From Sphingomonas sp. 28-66-16 (GTDB lineage Bacteria; Pseudomonadota; Alphaproteobacteria; Sphingomonadales; Sphingomonadaceae): 64,000 nucleotides of DNA. Shown piece by piece: positions 10,809-21,848 of the stretch. The notes beneath the pieces were generated by a model. It saw only the letters and a program-made list of their open reading frames with translations, ran no database searches and was not told the origin of the DNA. Positions within the stretch are counted from its first letter, which is position 1; the number at the start of each line of letters is the position of its first letter. The position numbers and the translations under genes were made by a program. The stretch lies in contig NCGF01000015.1 in the NCBI GenBank assembly GCA_002281485.1, positions 18,446 to 82,445 on the forward strand, read 5' to 3'.

Positions 10809-11324
10809 GGGGGGACGGTTTTCGCTCGTGAGGTGCGGACATTTCGCCCGCATCGCCACGCCGGACCTGGTCCGGAGGACGCCGGGCAACGACGGACGAC
10901 AAGGCTCGTCGAGAAGTGGCCCCGGAACAAGATTGTGACGGTGGGGCGCATGGCGGCGGCCAGCGCCCGTGTCCGAGCCGACCGACTCCTCATCTCAAGC
11001 CGCTCCCCTTCAGGGGAGGGGTTCGGGGTGGGGGCGCGCCTCCGGCCCAGCGTCGGATTCGCGGAGAGCCCCCGCCCCACCCCCTCCCCCGAAGGGGAGC
11101 GGCTATAGGCTCGTCTCGGCGAGTCGTTGGATCAGACCATTCGGTTTCGAAGGCCAGCCGTTTGTCGGGTAGTGGTTTTCGACGGGAGATGGGCCGGGAG
11201 GGGACTGACCGCCCTTATGCAGGAATGCCGGGAGCGCACGTTCGATCCGCTACGATGCCAGTCTCCTATTTGCCACTCGTCAGCACATGATTAATGTTCA
11301 CTTTGTCGCACCACCGAGGCCAAG
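10809..11324. other. 516-bp intergenic region between the LytTR gene and the AlbA_2 gene
   Basis: No open frame here has convincing coding character. The main content is the large inverted repeat at 11000-11102, annotated separately. The flanking sequence is GC-rich up to about 11260 and turns more AT-rich just before the next gene, which supports an insertion boundary near here. No tRNA or IS end was recognised. Confidence 0.6.
11000..11102. repeat. Large palindromic intergenic repeat (REP-like)
   Basis: CCGCTCCCCTTCAGGGGAGG, followed by a G-rich run to about 11036, is mirrored by the C-rich run from about 11068 and the terminal GAAGGGGAGCGG. The arms of about 35 bases flank a loop of roughly 30 bases, and the left arm contains its own small hairpin (CTCCCCTTCAGGGGAG). 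A shorter relative of the hairpin core is found at 18076-18099. Such elements are common dispersed intergenic palindromes in sphingomonad genomes. Confidence 0.8.
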
Positions 11325-12719
11325 ATGAGCGAACAGAAGCGTCTAAAATTGCTGAGCGATACGACTCGCGCTCATTTGGCGGCCGGCGAAGGACAACTCG
11401 TGGATTTCAAGCGCGCCCCCGACGGCGTAAGCGCTGACGATCTCGTCGCTTTTGCTAATGCAGCGAATGGCGGTACGATCTTGGCAGGAGTTGGCGAGCA
11501 GAGCGTGGATGGTGCGCAAGTAGGCGTGGTGCTCGGTTGCGACGTCAGCGACAACACGATCCTTCAACTTCTTAACAAAGCGATCAGCTGCATCCCACCC
11601 GTATCGATCGACGTCGTCATTGAAAATTTGAACGACAGACCCATCCTGCGAATAGGGGTTCAATCAAGCCCGACTAAGCCACATTGCACGCCGAAAGGTT
11701 TATATTGCCGGCGAGACGGTGCCAGGAACCGCGCTCTCCATCCCAGCGAGCTTCTCAAAATTTTCTTGGACACCGAAGCGCAAGTCTTTGCTGAACGCTT
11801 CGAATCGGCTGCCGCGCATATATCGGAGGAAATCGGCAACCTTGAAGGATCGCTCGCAAACACCATTAAGAACATGAGTGATCAGCTCGGTTGGGCGGAC
11901 TCTAATCTCGACGACACTTCACACACGATCAATACCGTGCTCGCCTATGCCAAGCTGATCAAGGACGAGACCGACGATACGGCCACCAGGCTTCGCACGA
12001 TTTTCCGGCAGGATACGCGCGACGATCCCATTCGCGCTCGCGAAAAGAAGAAGCTGGTCGATTTGCTTGTCGAGCAGATATCCGAAGACAAGGGCCTCAC
12101 CAAAGCGGTGCTGGAGGGGCACCCGCTGAACTACACGATGACGGGCAAACCAGCCCTAGAACTCACCGAACAGGATGGTCAGGAGGCTTTGGCCGAAGCG
12201 TACAAAGCTATTCGAGACCGAGAGGATAAAAAACAATACAAAGCGAAATGCGTGGCGCCGGGCGAATGCGATGAGGTTTCATTAACCGCGATCTCAGCGT
12301 TCATAGCCCGTGACGGGGATCAGGCTGAGATTGCGGCCGGGCTCGGTAAGGCCTTTCGCCTCGGATTCACGTCTTACAAGGGACAGATCGTCGCCTCTGC
12401 TGTCCTTAAGAAGCCGAACGCCACCTCCCGATCTAAACTGTTCGAAAGAACCGATGCAGATGCCGACCCAAAGCACTTCAAGATACAATTGGACTGTATC
12501 TACCTCCACCCTGACCATCACGGCAAGGGTGCGTTGTCCAAGCTCATTACGAAACTGCTCTCAGCGGTAAAGGGAGAGCCAGTGTTTTCAGTGGTCATGC
12601 TTGGTGACACCTTGCAGAGGCAAGTTCTCGAACACATGAAATTCAAGGCGGCGATATTGAAGCCGCACAGCCACCGTCAGACTAAGCGCAGCGATGATTT
12701 GTTTCTGCTAGCTAAATAG
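11325..12719 (+). CDS. AlbA_2 (Schlafen-like) domain protein fused to a GNAT-like domain
   Basis: The protein has 464 residues. About residues 15-150 form an AlbA_2 domain: VDFKRAPDG, AFANAANGGTILAGVGE, and a basic CRRDGARNRALHPSEL end, the usual DNA/RNA-binding fold of Schlafen-related bacterial proteins. Residues about 155-240 are strongly helical and probably coiled coil. About residues 300-464 look like a GNAT acetyltransferase: the segment LDCIYLHPDHHGKGALSKLI matches motif A with its acetyl-CoA pyrophosphate loop. The gene is noticeably less GC-rich than its neighbours and stands alone behind a palindromic repeat, suggesting horizontal acquisition. The role is unknown; a defence or regulatory function is only a guess. 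Confidence 0.75.
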   Translation: MSEQKRLKLLSDTTRAHLAAGEGQLVDFKRAPDGVSADDLVAFANAANGGTILAGVGEQSVDGAQVGVVLGCDVSDNTILQLLNKAISCIPPVSIDVVIENLNDRPILRIGVQSSPTKPHCTPKGLYCRRDGARNRALHPSELLKIFLDTEAQVFAERFESAAAHISEEIGNLEGSLANTIKNMSDQLGWADSNLDDTSHTINTVLAYAKLIKDETDDTATRLRTIFRQDTRDDPIRAREKKKLVDLLVEQISEDKGLTKAVLEGHPLNYTMTGKPALELTEQDGQEALAEAYKAIRDREDKKQYKAKCVAPGECDEVSLTAISAFIARDGDQAEIAAGLGKAFRLGFTSYKGQIVASAVLKKPNATSRSKLFERTDADADPKHFKIQLDCIYLHPDHHGKGALSKLITKLLSAVKGEPVFSVVMLGDTLQRQVLEHMKFKAAILKPHSHRQTKRSDDLFLLAK

Positions 12720-13008
12720 CATTCTGCAACGCCGCTCCGTTGACCAAAGCGCAGATCCACCTTTGCTGGTGTCGACTGAGGCTCCCCTAACGGAAAGCCG
12801 CTTTTAGGATTACCAGCTGGGTGGGCGAACGTCTGATATTAGGGCGCAAAGCCGCCAGGACGTCCCGGCTCGACCAGCCGCCGACATCCTCGTGTCGGCG
12901 CTCCGAATGCCGACCGACGCCAATCCGGTGGTCAACGGCCTCCCCGCCAACATCCTCCCTCTATCCTCGCCGCCCCGCGCCCGGCATAATCCGCTCGGGA
13001 GGTCGGTC
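12720..13008. other. Intergenic region after the AlbA_2-GNAT gene
   Basis: This is 289 bases without a supported gene. An in-frame extension upstream of 13009 exists (from 12892) but has no ribosome binding site and a low-complexity composition, so I treat it as untranslated. No terminator with a T run was seen after 12719. Confidence 0.5.
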
Positions 13009-13764
13009 ATGTCGGATAAATTCACCACTTTCACCAAGCTCCATGTCCCCGGTGATCCGCTGATCCTGTTCAACGTCTGGGATGCCGGCTCAGCCGCCGC
13101 GGTCGAGCGTGCGGGCGCCAAGGCCGTCGCGACGGGGAGCTGGTCGGTCGCCGCCGCGCACGGGTTCGCCGACGCCGAAAGCCTGCCGCTCGATCTCGCG
13201 CTCGCCAATGCCGCGCGCGTCGTCGCAGCGATCACGCTGCCCGTGAGCATCGATTTCGAAGGCGGCTATGCAACCGATCCGGTGCGCACCGCCGCCCATG
13301 TGGCCGCGCTCGCCGCGACCGGGGCGATCGGGTGCAATCTGGAGGATCAGGTGATCGGCGCGCGCCCGCGCGCGCTCCATCCGCGCGCCGATCAGGCCGC
13401 GCGGATCAGGGCGATCCGCCAGGCGGTGGGGCCGAAATTCTTCCTCAACGCGCGCACCGACATTTTTCTGGCGGCGCCCGCCGACGTGCACGACGCGGCG
13501 ATGCTCGATGCGGCCATCGAACGCGCGTACGCCTATGCCGATGCGGGGGCCAATGGCTTCTTCGTGCCGGGGCTGATCGATCTCAGCCTGCTCGAAAAGA
13601 TCTGCAAGCGATCGCCGCTGCCGGTCAATTTCATGGCCTTTGCCGGCGCGCCTTCCGCCGCCCAGGTCGCGCAGACCGGCATCGCCCGCATCAGCCACGG
13701 CCCGGGCCCGTACCGGCTGGCGATGAACGCGTTCGAGGACGCCGCACGGGCGGCGTTGGCTTAG
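13009..13764 (+). CDS. Isocitrate lyase/PEP mutase family protein
   Basis: This is a 251-residue TIM-barrel protein of the PEP-mutase/isocitrate-lyase superfamily. GGGAGG seven bases before ATG 13009 fixes the start. Mg-binding and phosphoenolpyruvate-type residues are visible in NVWDAGSA, SIDFEGGYA (the DxE pair), NLEDQ and NARTDIF. The KKCGH signature of true isocitrate lyase is absent, so this belongs to the short, poorly characterised subfamily of C-C or P-C bond lyases. The substrate cannot be read from the sequence. Its stop overlaps the stop of the convergent DUF3297 gene by three bases. Confidence 0.85.
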   Translation: MSDKFTTFTKLHVPGDPLILFNVWDAGSAAAVERAGAKAVATGSWSVAAAHGFADAESLPLDLALANAARVVAAITLPVSIDFEGGYATDPVRTAAHVAALAATGAIGCNLEDQVIGARPRALHPRADQAARIRAIRQAVGPKFFLNARTDIFLAAPADVHDAAMLDAAIERAYAYADAGANGFFVPGLIDLSLLEKICKRSPLPVNFMAFAGAPSAAQVAQTGIARISHGPGPYRLAMNAFEDAARAALA

Positions 13765-14036
13765 GCCTCGGGGGCTTCCTCGATCGCCGCATCGGCGCCG
13801 GGCCGCTCGAACCAGGCCTCGACCTCGCCCGAGAGCTTGAGCGTCAGCGGCTGGCCGTGGCGATCGACCTTCTTGCCGAGCGCGACGCGGATCCAGCCCT
13901 CGGACAGGCAATATTCCTCGACGTCGTGGCGCTGCTGGCCCTTGAAACGGATGCCGATGCCGCGCTCGAGCAGCGACTGGTCGAAATAGGGGCTGCGCGG
14001 GTTGCTCGACAGCCGGTCGGGGGGTGTATCGCTCAT
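13761..14036 (-). CDS. DUF3297 family protein
   Basis: This is a 91-residue cytoplasmic protein matching the DUF3297 pattern seen in alpha- and gammaproteobacteria: DTPPDRLSSNPRSPYFD, then LLERGIGIRFKG, VEEYCLSEGWIRV and a Pro-Leu-Thr-containing strand before a final VEAWFE. The start at 14036 gives the conserved MSDTPPDRLS; ten upstream codons are probably not translated. Function unknown. It is tail-to-tail with the PEP-mutase-family gene, the two stop codons overlapping (tta/tag at 13761-13764). Confidence 0.88.
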   Translation of the reverse strand: MSDTPPDRLSSNPRSPYFDQSLLERGIGIRFKGQQRHDVEEYCLSEGWIRVALGKKVDRHGQPLTLKLSGEVEAWFERPGADAAIEEAPEA

Positions 14037-14158
14037 GGCCCGCGCTTCTGCGTCAAGCCGCGCCAAAAGGCCAGCCCGGCGACGACAAAAGCGCGCACGA
14101 CCGGGTCGCGCGCGCTCCTGACGAAAGGTCTTGCGAAAGCCGGGCCGATATGAACCGG

Positions 14159-14560
14159 TCAGCGGCAGACGCGCACCAGCACCGGCTGGCGATAATAGCG
14201 ATCCCAGCGGCGCTCGGTGTAGCAGCGCGGATAGCGATCGCGATAGCGATAGGCGTAATAGCCGTTCTGCGGATAATAGCCGTGATCGTTGTAGTAGCGA
14301 TAATCATAATCGATCGGATAGCCGCGATCGATATAGTAACGGTCGCGATAACGGTCGTTGGCGTTCGACGCGATCGCCGCGCCGATCGCCAGTCCGGCGA
14401 TCCCGGCGACGATCGCGGGGCCGGCATTGCCGCCGCCGCGATAGCCATGGCCGCCATAGCCGCGTCCGCCATAACGCTGCGCCTCGGCCGGCGCGGCGGC
14501 GGTCAGGGCGGTCGCGGCGAGAGCGATACCGAGCCCTGCCTTCTTCATCATCGAATGCAT
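14159..14560 (-). CDS. Small secreted Gly/Tyr/Arg-rich glycine-zipper protein
   Basis: The protein has 133 residues from ATG 14560, which is preceded by GGGAG; this choice gives MHSMMKKAGLGIALAATALTAAAPAEA, a good Sec signal. After it come a Gly/Tyr-rich stretch (RYGGRGYGGHGYRGG), a hydrophobic glycine-zipper segment (AIVAGIAGLAIGAAIAS) and a C-terminal half dominated by Tyr, Arg and Asp, with two cysteines (CYTERRW and the penultimate residue). Similar envelope proteins are frequent in sphingomonads, but no function is established. An outer-membrane or periplasmic location is inferred. Confidence 0.75.
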   Translation of the reverse strand: MHSMMKKAGLGIALAATALTAAAPAEAQRYGGRGYGGHGYRGGGNAGPAIVAGIAGLAIGAAIASNANDRYRDRYYIDRGYPIDYDYRYYNDHGYYPQNGYYAYRYRDRYPRCYTERRWDRYYRQPVLVRVCR

Positions 14561-14715
14561 GTCACGTCTCCCAATTTGCTGCCCAAGCCCCAACTTGCAT
14601 CAACGCTGACGGCGGTGAGCATGCGCCATGTTATTGGTGATTCGCAATGAACCTGCGCAGAATGGCTCGTTCATGGCGGGTTTAGGACGATCGACGCGGT
14701 GTCGGGAGGGCATGA

Positions 14716-15117
14716 ATGGCATATTGGCTGATGAAATCGGAGCCAGAAAGCTATGGCTGGAGCGAGCTGATCGCCGACGGCAGGACCGAATGGGACGGGG
14801 TGCGCAATGCGACCGCCGCGATCAACCTGCGCGCGATGGCGGTCGGCGACGAGGCCTTTCTCTATCACAGCGTCAGCGACAAGGCGGTGGTCGGCATCAT
14901 GCGGATCATCCGCGCCTTCCGCCCCGATGGCGAGGGCGGCAAATGGGCCTCGGTCGAGGTCGCGCCGGTGCGCGCGCTCGCCCGCCCCGTGACGCTCGCG
15001 GCGATCAAGGCCGAGCCGGCGCTCGCGGCGATGGAGCTACTCCGCCAGTCGCGGCTGTCAGTGGCGCCGGTGCGCCCCGCCGAATGGGCGCAGATCCTCG
15101 CCATGGGAGCGGGCTGA
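14716..15117 (+). CDS. EVE domain-containing protein
   Basis: This 133-residue protein consists of a single EVE domain, related to PUA/YTH folds that bind modified bases. The signature start AYWLMKSEPESYGWSEL and EWDGVRNATAAINLRAM, followed by GDEAFLYHS and VGIMRI, matches the family over its full length. The likely role is recognition of a modified nucleobase in RNA or DNA. In this setting no restriction genes are near, so a housekeeping EVE protein is more likely than a defence component. Confidence 0.93.
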   Translation: MAYWLMKSEPESYGWSELIADGRTEWDGVRNATAAINLRAMAVGDEAFLYHSVSDKAVVGIMRIIRAFRPDGEGGKWASVEVAPVRALARPVTLAAIKAEPALAAMELLRQSRLSVAPVRPAEWAQILAMGAG

Positions 15118-15199
15118 GGCGGGCGCGCCGCGACGATCGCGGGCGCCCGGCGCACGCGCGGCGGCTGGCAAAGCCCGGGGGGCGACCTATGCTGGCGCG

Positions 15200-15592
15200 A
15201 TGGCCGACTCCGCCGCGGCGCAACCGCGCGACACGCTGATCCTGGTGTACAACGCCGATGGCGGCGCGCTCGCGGCGCTGCGCGATGCGGTTCACAAGCT
15301 CGTCTCGCCGGCCAGCTATCCCTGCTCGCTCTGCGCGGTCAGCTATGGGGCGGTCGGCATGAAGGCCGACTGGCGCCGGTTTCTCGACAGTCTGCCGGTC
15401 GCCACCCGGTTTCATCACCGCGACGATTTTCAGGCTGCCTGGCCGGGGCTCGCCATCGCCCTGCCCGCGATCCTGCTCCAGCGCGGCGGAGCGGCCCCGG
15501 CCGTGCTGATCGATGCCGCCACGCTCGACGCGCAGCGCGATGTCGGCGCGCTGATCGAAACGCTGCGCACGGCGCTGGCGGCGGCGCGATGA
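15200..15592 (+). CDS. Conserved hypothetical protein with CxxC motif
   Basis: This is a 130-residue cytoplasmic protein that I do not recognise. It opens with DTLILVYNADGGALAALRDAVHKL, then SYPCSLCAVSYG, DWRRFLDSL and FHHRDDF. The CSLC motif and the alternating strand/helix pattern suggest a small alpha/beta, perhaps thioredoxin-like, fold. It has neither a signal peptide nor membrane segments. It sits 82 bases after the EVE gene and 118 bases before katG. Confidence 0.65.
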   Translation: MADSAAAQPRDTLILVYNADGGALAALRDAVHKLVSPASYPCSLCAVSYGAVGMKADWRRFLDSLPVATRFHHRDDFQAAWPGLAIALPAILLQRGGAAPAVLIDAATLDAQRDVGALIETLRTALAAAR

Positions 15593-15668
15593 GGAAAATC
15601 GATCACACAGATCAGAAGCGCTCGTTTAGCGCCGCCGCGATGGCGGGCTAGGCTCGGATCGGGTATAA

Positions 15669-17906
<2,238 letters not shown>

Positions 17907-17910
17907 TCGA

Positions 17911-17952
17911 CGCTGGTCGGTCGTGGGCGGGGACGCCGGCGACCGACCAGCG
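17911..17952 (+). terminator. Stem-loop just after katG
   Basis: CGCTGGTCGGTCG and CGACCGACCAGCG form a perfect 13-bp stem around a 16-base loop, beginning 5 bases after the katG stop. There is no T run, so it may act as a weak or Rho-assisted terminator or protect the 3' end. Confidence 0.6.
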
Positions 17953-18075
17953 CGATCGGTATCGCCGCTCAGCGGGTCAGGCCGCGCTTAGCTGCTCGAT
18001 CCGGATCGATCATGCTGCGGGTTGCTCTGCGGGGCCCCGCTTATCCCAAGTCTTGATGACCGCGACCCATCGTAA

Positions 18076-18099
18076 GCCCCTCCCTATCAGGGGAGGGGC
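18076..18099. repeat. Short intergenic palindrome related to the repeat near 11 kb
   Basis: GCCCCTCCCT-ATC-AGGGGAGGGGC forms a hairpin between katG and typA. It shares the AGGGGAGGGG core with the large palindrome at 11000-11102 and lacks a T run on either strand. Confidence 0.6.
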
Positions 18100-18127
18100 C
18101 ATAAGTTGCGCTCAGTGAGACCTGGAC

Positions 18128-19963
18128 TTACGCCGCTTTCGCCCGGCTCGCGCGCTTGCGCTCGTTCGGGTCGAGATAGCGCTTGCGCAGCCGGATCGAC
18201 TTTGGCGTCACTTCGACCAGTTCGTCGTCGTCGATATAGGCGATCGCCTGTTCGAGCGTCAGCCGCCACGGCGGGGTCAGGCGGATCGCGTCGTCCTTGC
18301 CGCCGCTCGCGCGGAAGTTGGTCAGCGCCTTGGCCTTCATCGGGTTGACTTCGAGGTCGTCGGTCTTGGCATTCTCGCCGATGATCATGCCTTCGTAGAG
18401 CGCCTCGCCGGGGGCGACCATCATGATGCCGCGCTCTTCGAGCGGCCCGAGCGCATAGGCATTGGCCTCGCCCGAGCCGTTCGAGATCAGCACGCCGTTC
18501 TTGCGGCCCTCGATCTTGCCCTTGTGGGGCCCATATTTTTCGAACAGCCGGTTCATGATGCCGGTCCCGCGCGTGTCCGACAGGAATTCGCCGTGATAGC
18601 CGATCATCCCGCGGCTGGGCGCGGAGAAGGTGATCCGCGTCTTGCCACCGCCCGAGGGGCGCATGTCGGTTAGCTCGGCTTTCCGAATGTTCATCTTCTC
18701 GACGACGGTGCCCGAATATTCCTCGTCCACGTCGATGATGACGGTTTCATAGGGTTCGGTCTTGTTGCCGTGCTCGTCTTCCTTGAACAGCACGCGCGGG
18801 CGGCTGATGCCGAGTTCGAAGCCTTCGCGGCGCATCGTCTCGATCAGCACGCCGAGCTGCAATTCGCCGCGGCCTGCGACTTCGTAGGAATCGCGGTCGT
18901 CGCTCTCGGTGACCTTGATCGCGACGTTCGATTCGGCTTCGCGGAACAGGCGGTCACGGATCATGCGGCTGGTGACCTTGCTGCCCTCACGCCCCGCCAT
19001 CGGCGAATCGTTGACGGCAAAGCGCATCGACAGCGTCGGCGGATCGATCGCCTGCGCGTGGAGCGGCTCGGTCACGCTGGGGTCGCAGATAGTGTTGGCA
19101 ACGGTCGCGATCGTCAGGCCGGCGAGGCTGATGATATCGCCGGCGTTGGCCTCGTCGACCGGCAGCCGCTCGAGCCCGCGAAACGCCATGATCTTCGAGG
19201 CGCGGCCGGTCTCGACGATCTTGCCCTCGGGGTCGAGCGCGTGGATCGGCATGTTGGTCCTGACGCTGCCCGAAAAAACCAGGCCGGTCAGGATGCGGCC
19301 GAGGAAATTGTCGCGGTCGAGCAACGTGACGAGGAACTTGAACGGACCATCCGGGTCGGCCGAGGGGGCGGGGACGTGCTCGACGATCTTGTTGAACAGC
19401 GGGTCGAGCGTGCCTTCGCGGACATCGGGATTGTCGCCGGCATAGCCGTTGCGACCGCTCGCGAAGAGCACGGGGAAATCGAGCTGGTCGTCGTTGGCTT
19501 CGAGGCTGACGAACAGATCGAAGACCTCGTCGAGCACTTCCTGCGCGCGCGCATCGCTGCGGTCGATCTTGTTGACGACGACGATCGGGCGCAGGCCGAG
19601 CGCCAGCGCCTTGCCGGTCACGAACTTGGTCTGCGGCATCGCGCCTTCGGCGGCGTCGACCAGCAGGATCACGCCGTCAACCATCGACAGGATGCGCTCG
19701 ACCTCGCCGCCGAAATCGGCGTGGCCGGGAGTGTCGACGATGTTGATCCGCGTCTTGTGCCCGTGATGGTCATCCCACTCGATCGAGGTGCACTTGGCGA
19801 GAATCGTGATCCCGCGCTCCTTTTCGAGGTCGTTCGAATCCATCGCGCGCTCTTCGACGCGCTGATTGTCACGGAAGGTGCCCGATTGGCGGAAAAGTTG
19901 ATCGACCAGCGTTGTCTTGCCGTGATCGACGTGAGCGATGATCGCCACGTTGCGGAGGCTCAT
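18128..19963 (-). CDS. typA: Ribosome-associated translational GTPase TypA/BipA
   Basis: The protein has 611 residues from ATG 19963, giving the family-typical [19 protein letters not shown]1 is AHVDHGKT, G3 is DTPGHADF, and G4 is NKID. Elongation factor-like domains II, III and V and the TypA-specific C-terminal domain follow ([34 protein letters not shown]). TypA binds the ribosome and supports assembly and stress responses. The 22 in-frame codons upstream lack a ribosome binding site and are left out. It appears monocistronic. Confidence 0.97.
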   Translation of the reverse strand: MSLRNVAIIAHVDHGKTTLVDQLFRQSGTFRDNQRVEERAMDSNDLEKERGITILAKCTSIEWDDHHGHKTRINIVDTPGHADFGGEVERILSMVDGVILLVDAAEGAMPQTKFVTGKALALGLRPIVVVNKIDRSDARAQEVLDEVFDLFVSLEANDDQLDFPVLFASGRNGYAGDNPDVREGTLDPLFNKIVEHVPAPSADPDGPFKFLVTLLDRDNFLGRILTGLVFSGSVRTNMPIHALDPEGKIVETGRASKIMAFRGLERLPVDEANAGDIISLAGLTIATVANTICDPSVTEPLHAQAIDPPTLSMRFAVNDSPMAGREGSKVTSRMIRDRLFREAESNVAIKVTESDDRDSYEVAGRGELQLGVLIETMRREGFELGISRPRVLFKEDEHGNKTEPYETVIIDVDEEYSGTVVEKMNIRKAELTDMRPSGGGKTRITFSAPSRGMIGYHGEFLSDTRGTGIMNRLFEKYGPHKGKIEGRKNGVLISNGSGEANAYALGPLEERGIMMVAPGEALYEGMIIGENAKTDDLEVNPMKAKALTNFRASGGKDDAIRLTPPWRLTLEQAIAYIDDDELVEVTPKSIRLRKRYLDPNERKRASRAKAA

Positions 19964-20051
19964 AAAGTGTCCTGATGCTAAAGCGGAGGTGTTGGGGGCG
20001 CGCATAGCGCAAAATGTTGCGCTGCGCAAAGGTGACGCGCGCCCGGGGCGA

Positions 20052-20462
20052 TCAGGCGGTCCAATCCTCGACGCGCAGACCCTCGACCCGGCCGAACTCG
20101 CTGGTATTGGCGGTGACGAGGGTCAGCCCACGTGCCAGCGCCTGCCCGGCGATCATCACGTCATAGGGCATCACGTCATAGGGACCGATCGGCGTACCGC
20201 GCCTGCGCAGGGTGGCGCGGATTTCGCCAGCGGCGCGGGCGTCGTTGTGGTCGAAGGGGAGGATGGGGATGCCGAAGCCTTCGATCTCGCGCAGGTTGCG
20301 GTCGACCCGCTGGCTGTTGAACGCGCCGAAGTAGAGCTCGTGAAGGACGATCGACGACAGGGCGATGTCAGGGCGGTGGCGGGCGATCAGCTCGGTCACG
20401 ACGGGATTGCCCCGAGCCACCCAGGAGATCATCATGTTGGTATCGGGCAGAAAGCGCATCAA
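20052..20462 (-). CDS. vapC: VapC-type PIN-domain toxin with duplicated active-site segment
   Basis: This PIN-domain ribonuclease of the VapC class has 136 residues. The acidic residues expected are D7 (LPDTNM), E42 (HELYFG) and the aspartate of PYDVMIAG. The sequence reads GPYDVMPYDVMIAG: five residues (PYDVM) are duplicated exactly, so D96 and D101 both occupy the motif. The cause is a perfect 15-bp tandem duplication in the DNA. This could disturb the catalytic centre, so the toxin may be weakened or dead. It overlaps vapB by four bases (ATGA), the usual antitoxin-first order. Confidence 0.88.
   Translation of the reverse strand: MMRFLPDTNMMISWVARGNPVVTELIARHRPDIALSSIVLHELYFGAFNSQRVDRNLREIEGFGIPILPFDHNDARAAGEIRATLRRRGTPIGPYDVMPYDVMIAGQALARGLTLVTANTSEFGRVEGLRVEDWTA
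20154..20183 (-). repeat. Perfect 15-bp tandem duplication inside vapC
   Basis: The unit CATCACGTCATAGGG (plus strand) occurs twice without a break. It keeps the reading frame and duplicates codons for PYDVM at the third acidic motif of the PIN domain. Replication slippage is the simple origin. Confidence 0.95.
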
Positions 20463-20710
20463 TCGAAAGACGGCCCGCCGGGCATCTCCTCAGGACCGGG
20501 GCGATCGTCCAGCACCGCGCGGACGAAGTCTTCGTCCAGACTGCCCGACAAGCGCCGGGCCCAATCTTCATCGCTCTCTGTGTTCGGCTCCAGGATAACC
20601 TTGTCCCCCTCCCGCCGGATCGTCACCTCCTTGCCTTCGAAGCGATATTCCTTGGGCAGGCGGACGGCCTGGCTGCGGCCGGTCCAGAAGATCTTGGCCA
20701 CGTCGCTCAT
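20459..20710 (-). CDS. vapB: VapB-type antitoxin (AbrB/SpoVT fold)
   Basis: The protein has 83 residues from ATG 20710, which gives MSDVAKIFWTGRSQAVRLP and has AGAGG upstream; a GTG three codons earlier is possible. The N-terminal 45 residues are a swapped-hairpin AbrB DNA-binding domain (AKIFWTGRSQAVRLPKEYRF, EVTIRREGDKVILEP). The C-terminal part is the flexible acidic toxin-binding region. It overlaps vapC by four bases, and the complex likely represses its own promoter at the palindrome just upstream. Confidence 0.92.
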   Translation of the reverse strand: MSDVAKIFWTGRSQAVRLPKEYRFEGKEVTIRREGDKVILEPNTESDEDWARRLSGSLDEDFVRAVLDDRPGPEEMPGGPSFD

Positions 20711-20722
20711 GCGATTCACCTC

Positions 20723-20734
20723 TGATAGCTATCA
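20723..20734. promoter_or_regulatory. Palindrome upstream of vapB, probable autoregulatory operator
   Basis: TGATAGCTATCA is a perfect 12-bp palindrome, 13 bases before the vapB start codon. An AT-rich stretch (TATATATCAATG on the minus strand) abuts it and could be the -10 region. VapBC complexes typically bind such inverted repeats. Confidence 0.6.
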
Positions 20735-20786
20735 TTGATATATACCGGCATCCGCATAGCGGCAACGCTTTACCTGTGGGGAGCCG

Positions 20787-21767
20787 GTGCCTAGGCGCGC
20801 AGGCATGTCGCTCGTCCGCCGCCTGATGCCCGATCGCTTCATCCTGATCCTGGTCGCGACGCTGGTCGTGGCGACGCTGCTGCCGGCGACGGGCGGCGCG
20901 CTGGTCGCGATCGGCTGGCTGTCCAATGCCGCGATCTTCTTGCTGTTCTTCCTCCACGGCGCGCGGCTCAGCCGGCAGGCGGTGGTCGATGGTGCAAAGC
21001 GCTGGCGATTACAGGTGGCGATCCTGGCATTCGGGTATGTCGCCTTTCCTGCGGTCACGCTGGCGCTGACGCAGCTGCTCGGGCGCTGGTTCGCGCCTGA
21101 ACTGCTGATGGGGCTGCTGTTCCTGGGCGTGTTGCCGACGACGGTGCAGTCGTCGATCGCTTATGCCTCGATCGCGCGCGGCAACGTCGCGGCGTCGGTG
21201 ATCGCGGCGGCAAGCTCGAATCTGCTCGGGGTCGTCCTGACGCCCATCCTGTTCGCGCTGCTGGCGAGTACCGCGTTCGGCGCGCTGTCGCTGGGCGGCG
21301 TTGGCAAGGTTGCGTTGCTGTTGCTGCTCCCCTTCGCGCTCGGGCAGCTGCTTCGTTCCGTGGTGCTGCCGACCATCGAGCGCCATGCGAAGGTTGCGGG
21401 GATGATGGACAAATTGACGATCATCCTGGCGGTTTATGTCGCCTTTTCCGAAGCCGCCACGCAGGGCTTGTGGCGCCGCGTCAGCACGATCGAACTGGCC
21501 GGATTGGGCGGGATCGCCCTGCTGCTGCTGCTCGCCGCGTTCGCGGGTGCCTGGGCGCTGGGAGGGGCGATGAAACTCGCCCCCGCCGATCGCGCGACGA
21601 TGTTGTTTTCGGGCGCGCACAAAAGTCTCGCCACCGGCGCCCCGATGGCGCGAATTCTTTTCCCGCCAGCGCTGGCGGGGGCAGTCATCCTGCCCTTGAT
21701 GCTCTATCATCAGCTGCAGTTGATGTTGAGCGCGGTGATTGCCGCTCGACTTGCACGGGACGATTAG
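20787..21767 (+). CDS. Bile acid:sodium symporter (BASS) family transporter
   Basis: This is a polytopic membrane protein of 326 residues with about ten hydrophobic segments. The sequence near FLLFFLHGARLSRQ, then LPTTVQSSIAYASIARGNVAASVIAAASSNLLGV with its helix-breaking Asn/Gly stretch, and FSGAHKSLATGAPMA match the SBF-like branch of the BASS superfamily. Related proteins move organic anions with sodium; the substrate here is unknown. GTG 20787 has GGGGAG at good spacing; ATG 20805 is the alternative. It diverges from vapBC. Confidence 0.85.
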   Translation: MPRRAGMSLVRRLMPDRFILILVATLVVATLLPATGGALVAIGWLSNAAIFLLFFLHGARLSRQAVVDGAKRWRLQVAILAFGYVAFPAVTLALTQLLGRWFAPELLMGLLFLGVLPTTVQSSIAYASIARGNVAASVIAAASSNLLGVVLTPILFALLASTAFGALSLGGVGKVALLLLLPFALGQLLRSVVLPTIERHAKVAGMMDKLTIILAVYVAFSEAATQGLWRRVSTIELAGLGGIALLLLLAAFAGAWALGGAMKLAPADRATMLFSGAHKSLATGAPMARILFPPALAGAVILPLMLYHQLQLMLSAVIAARLARDD

Positions 21768-21848
21768 CGTATTACATGAACGATACACTTGAACGCACGG
21801 GCGATCGGCGGCAATGAGGCCGAGGACACGCGTTGCTGGAGGAACTTG

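Noticed and set aside
10809-11324. Several short frames in the intergenic region before the AlbA_2 gene
   Set aside because: They run across the palindromic repeat, lack ribosome binding sites and have low-complexity composition.
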